A program made the translations under genes and the position numbers. DNA of 64,000 nt from Corylus avellana (lineage: Eukaryota > Streptophyta > Magnoliopsida > Fagales > Betulaceae), in contig NC_081543.1 of NCBI RefSeq assembly GCF_901000735.1, forward strand, positions 37,754,590-37,818,589. The letters run 5' to 3'. Under the pieces are notes generated by a model. It did no database searches, was not told where the DNA came from, and was given only the letters and a program-made list of their open reading frames with translations. Positions 63,021 to 64,000 of the stretch are shown here, piece after piece; position 1 is the first letter of the stretch; the number at the start of each line of letters is the position of its first letter.

Positions 63021-63663
63021 TATTATTATTATTTTTTGAGTGTTGTAACTTGTAAGGGTATTTTAATTTTTGTTACAATTATTTTTTTAATAAATTGAAG
63101 TAAGAGAAATGCTACACATTTTCACTTACACATTTTCAAATGCGCACTCTTTACATGGCACGGTGATAGAGAGTGAGCAGTAAGAGTGCGTATAACATTT
63201 ATCACTAATATAATAGTTGATGTGACATTTTTTATTTAGTCACTAAATTTATATGTCATTAGTCCTCATGATCCCTCATTTAAGGAGGCTTGACTTTTTA
63301 TGGGAGGGTCTTTGAAGATGGTCCATGTTTAATTGCCACATAAACATAATGAACTTGTGGTTGTGCAGGTAATTATAGAAGGCAAGAGGTTCCTCCATTT
63401 ATTTAGCATTTCTATTGAGTAGGCCTTTATGTAACTTTGAATCCTAATTCGATTTATGGTATCATCTATGATCAATAATTTGAGAATTAAATTTCCCGTC
63501 TTATCAAATATTTTGGGTTACTCACGTTGAAAATTTGATATATATATATATTAAAATTTTGTTTTATAATTATCTTACATTATTGATATGGTAGTTTCAG
63601 ACCAATGACATGAGTGAAACTAGAATTTTTTTGCCGGAGGGTCTGAACTTACGTAAATACATA

Positions 63664-63846
63664 GGGAAGTGTTAGAGAGCCAAACAAATGAACCCAAAAA
63701 AATTGTTAAACTGACGTGACAGACCGTGAGTGGCAGATAAGAGAGAGATAATTGCATTTTTTTTAAAAAAAATTTAAAAACCCTTGCCACGTCAATTTGA
63801 AATTTTTTTTTTTAAGTTTATTTGTTTGACTCCCTAATACTTCTCA
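63664..63846. mobile_element. MITE-like fold-back element
   Basis: The left end gggaagtgttagagagccaa pairs with the right end (reverse complement gagaagtattagggagtcaa). Pairing extends to a shared tgacgtg at the inner edge. No coding sequence. Confidence 0.75.
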
Positions 63847-64000
63847 AATACATATAATTCTTTTATGTGTGTGCGCGTTTATGTAAAATAAAAGCAAGCA
63901 AATTTTAAATTTAATTTCATACTAGGTCATAATTCATAACTATATACACAAGTTTTTTTTTTTTTTTTTTTTTTGAAGAAAGAATTAACTTCTCTTTTGA

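Larger units (their letters stand above)
62704..64000. other. FtsZ1 promoter side and AT-rich spacer
   Basis: About 150 bases of leader and promoter are followed by AT-rich sequence with a (TA)n tract at 62979-63017. A partial MITE-like end lies near 63110 (gagaaatgctacacattt), and a fold-back element at 63664-63846. No gene was seen. Confidence 0.6.

Overview
This window is nuclear DNA of a flowering plant. All the genes are plant families with GT-AG (rarely GC-AG) introns, the spacers are AT-rich, and the transposable elements are typical plant types. Protein similarity suggests a woody eudicot, perhaps a rosid; the species cannot be read from the sequence. A run of exactly 100 N at 31638-31737 marks a scaffold gap.

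Layout, left to right: LIP5/VTA1 (+, 5' end outside the window, stop at 4135); a small intronless gene of unknown function (+, 5376-5765); indole-3-acetate methyltransferase IAMT1 (-, 7195-10518); a gene-poor stretch with several fold-back elements (10.5-19 kb); a PHD-finger plus BAH-like chromatin protein (-, 19097-25201); an LBP/BPI-type lipid-binding protein (-, 27440-31041); the protein phosphatase 4 catalytic subunit PPX (-, 33872-40705); a transposon-rich spacer (40.7-44.6 kb); the SYP51/52-type Qc-SNARE (+, 46538-48771); TAF6 (+, 50232-57065); and plastid division gene FtsZ1 (-, 58156-62703). I rebuilt exon structures from splice sites and reading phase. Every joined coding sequence stays in frame to its stop at about the expected family length.

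The genes do not form a pathway. They are housekeeping genes of vesicle traffic (LIP5, SYP5), hormone metabolism (IAMT1), transcription and chromatin (TAF6, PHD protein), signalling (PPX), lipid or LPS binding (LBR) and plastid division (FtsZ1). Their order matters because, as I recall, the Arabidopsis counterparts are scattered in small neighbouring sets on chromosomes 1, 3, 4 and 5. That would make this locus an unfractionated version of an ancestral block.

The most notable features are three introns that need a GC donor (PHD gene, SYP5, FtsZ1), a histidine at the SNARE zero-layer position, near-perfect 51-bp coding repeats in LIP5, a Mutator-like element with long inverted repeats and a perfect 9-bp target duplication in an FtsZ1 intron, nested TRIM retrotransposons in a TAF6 intron, and a solo LTR and a truncated LINE in PPX introns. 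I found no new multi-gene system, no rRNA or tRNA gene and no CRISPR array.
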